A stretch of 29,670 nt of DNA from a virus. Below are positions 28,394 through 29,670 of the stretch, in pieces. Location: IMG/VR virus record IMGVR_UViG_3300031245_000006, positions 1 to 29,670 of that record; one strand, given 5' to 3'. The translations under genes were made by a program, and so were the position numbers. Under the pieces are notes generated by a model, which did not search any database, was not told where the DNA came from, and saw only the letters and a program-made list of their open reading frames with translations. How positions within the stretch are numbered: position 1 is the first letter of the stretch; every line of letters begins with the position of its first letter.

Positions 28394-29670
28394 ATGCTTG
28401 TTGCAATCGCCGAACCGCATCAACAATTCCCCGTCCCGCTCACCGTCGCGGACTACGAGTTCTCAACGTCTGATGACGGCGACGAGCGCGGGCGCGTCAC
28501 GCTGCCGCCGGGCTATGCGCGCTCCGGCGTGATGACGCAGATCGGCGATGAGTTGATCGTCTATTGCACGCAACTCTCGCGCACCGTCTGGCGCGGACAG
28601 ATCGAGCGGATCGAGGAAGCGCGTGACGGCAGCATCACCTGGCACGCGCTGGGGTTCGGCGCATTACAGCGCGAGGCGCGGATTTCGGTCGTGCAGAATG
28701 TGTTTACTACGACGAAATGGAAGCCCGTCAGTTCCGGGTTTATGCCCAACAGCGGCTACAATTCGCGCCCCGACCTGTGGGAGTATGAATTTATTCCAGG
28801 CAATTTGTTTATATCTATACGGATAGTAACAAAGAGAACGTTTACAATTTCAAATTCAACGCTTTTCTTCGTCGCGTATTTGTACGCTCAACCGGAACGC
28901 TACGCAACGATCACATCAAACGAGCGTCTATATGTAGGAGTAACTACAACGGGTCTGGCGACCGGCGTATGGGTCGCGCCGGTGACGGCTATTCCACAAC
29001 CGAATACGTACACGCTGACGCTCGGCACATTCTCCAGCATCAACAACGAAGGGGTCATCACAGCATCGACGTGTTACGGCTGGGTCGTCGGCGTGCGGGC
29101 GTCCGGCAACGAAACGACCGTGGGGGCGACGTCTGTTGCGTTTCTTGCGAGAATCAACGACCCCGGCGCCGGCGGAATCAACGCCGAATTGCTCTCTACC
29201 GCGCTGATCGCACGCGGCGGATGTTGTGACATCTACCTGCCGTCTCAAACGATAGTTGATATAGAAAACCCGAACGCAAACCTACGCGAAATTATCGAGC
29301 ACGTCAGAACCGATTATTCGTCCGTCAGGTACCATCTCAAGCGCTTCCTGCGCGACCGACCGCGCCCGGTTATCGACCTTCGCTCGGATAGTACACTGGT
29401 CTGGCGCTTCCCGGAAAAGACGCGCGTCGTTGATATTTCCAAAGCGCCATCTCGCGTATTTGCGCAATATCGCGGCTACTGGACGGATCATCTGACCGCG
29501 ACGACAACGATACAATCGTTAGAATCGCGCCGCCGACTTGCCCGGCGCGTCGCCGGCGTCGGCGAATACGGCAGCAAGACGACTGCAGACGCGCGGCGCG
29601 ACGAGGCGGCGATTGCGCTGGATCGCCAGATCGCGCCGTTGACGGTCGAGTTGGACAATTCGCGCTACGA
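28394..29670 (+). CDS. Tail protein, partial at the right window edge, at least 425 aa
   Basis: ATG 28394 after GAGGAGG; the frame is open to the last base. N-terminal strands (TVADYEFSTSDDGDERGRVTLPPG) and IGDELIVYCTQLSRTVWRGQIERI resemble tail-hub (gp44/gpJ-like) proteins that bind the tail tip, consistent with the position two genes after the tape measure. An AT-rich segment (about 28785-28880; FISIRIVTKRTFTISNSTLFF) and a following beta-rich insert look like an accessory domain, perhaps carbohydrate-binding. The C-terminal end of the protein, and any lysin or peptidase domain, is beyond the window. Confidence 0.65.
   Translation, partial: MLVAIAEPHQQFPVPLTVADYEFSTSDDGDERGRVTLPPGYARSGVMTQIGDELIVYCTQLSRTVWRGQIERIEEARDGSITWHALGFGALQREARISVVQNVFTTTKWKPVSSGFMPNSGYNSRPDLWEYEFIPGNLFISIRIVTKRTFTISNSTLFFVAYLYAQPERYATITSNERLYVGVTTTGLATGVWVAPVTAIPQPNTYTLTLGTFSSINNEGVITASTCYGWVVGVRASGNETTVGATSVAFLARINDPGAGGINAELLSTALIARGGCCDIYLPSQTIVDIENPNANLREIIEHVRTDYSSVRYHLKRFLRDRPRPVIDLRSDSTLVWRFPEKTRVVDISKAPSRVFAQYRGYWTDHLTATTTIQSLESRRRLARRVAGVGEYGSKTTADARRDEAAIALDRQIAPLTVELDNSRY

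Noticed and set aside
29223-29232. TGTTGTGACA in the last tail gene, resembling one end of the element
   Set aside because: No core or opposite end is present within 45 bases on either side; a 10-base match could be chance or an old remnant.

Overview
The window looks like about 30 kb of a tailed phage or prophage genome with an HK97-type head and a siphovirus-like tail. The DNA is GC-rich, genes are densely packed with many 1-20 nt overlaps, and GTG and TTG starts are common. Family-level evidence for a phage is strong: terminase large subunit, portal, prohead protease, HK97-like capsid, head-tail connector, tape measure and tail genes follow in the usual order. The host cannot be proven from this sequence. 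The GC-rich codon use and the CyRepA/origin-binding-type primase-helicase suggest a Chloroflexota-like or similar GC-rich bacterium, but that is a low-confidence inference. No integrase, repressor, tRNA, CRISPR array or endolysin was seen here.

Region by region: (1) 1-764 holds two small leftward genes of unknown function, each with its own sigma70-type promoter; one runs off the left edge. (2) 932-13155 is a rightward early operon: AEP primase/helicase, a small paralogue-family protein, a PD-(D/E)XK-like protein, family A DNA polymerase, a RecB/Cas4-like nuclease, an SSB-like protein, a second PD-(D/E)XK nuclease, two tandem related helical proteins, a small protein, a membrane protein overlapping a membrane-anchored FtsK/HerA-like ATPase, a PP-loop (PAPS-reductase-like) protein, and a membrane protein with an 11-residue tandem repeat and a zinc ribbon. 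(3) 13156-16062 is an accessory island of small genes in both orientations, most with a private promoter and terminator. Three of its products are related to each other and to the gene at 3848. (4) 16391-28383 and beyond is the late module: holin-like, short TerS-like, TerL, portal fused to a MuF-like domain, gp10-like, protease, capsid, a head accessory protein, connector and completion proteins, tail tube, two chaperone-like genes, tape measure and two tail proteins, the last cut by the right edge.

The most unusual signal is a 45-bp element with perfect or near-perfect 9-10 bp inverted ends (TGTCACAACA ... TGTTGTGAC) and an AT-rich core. It is present 11 times. Seven copies are intergenic, and four lie inside genes (one in the primase/helicase tail, three in the FtsK-like ATPase). 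All four coding copies have the same orientation and reading frame and add a 15-residue peptide of the type VTTPRINKREDxVVT. This resembles the behaviour of Rickettsia palindromic elements but sits in a phage-like genome. Some copies carry a further 7-10 bp of matching inverted flank. A second system-level signal is a set of small-gene promoters that share not only TTGACA and TATAAT-like boxes but also a GC-rich spacer ending in GTGTGG.
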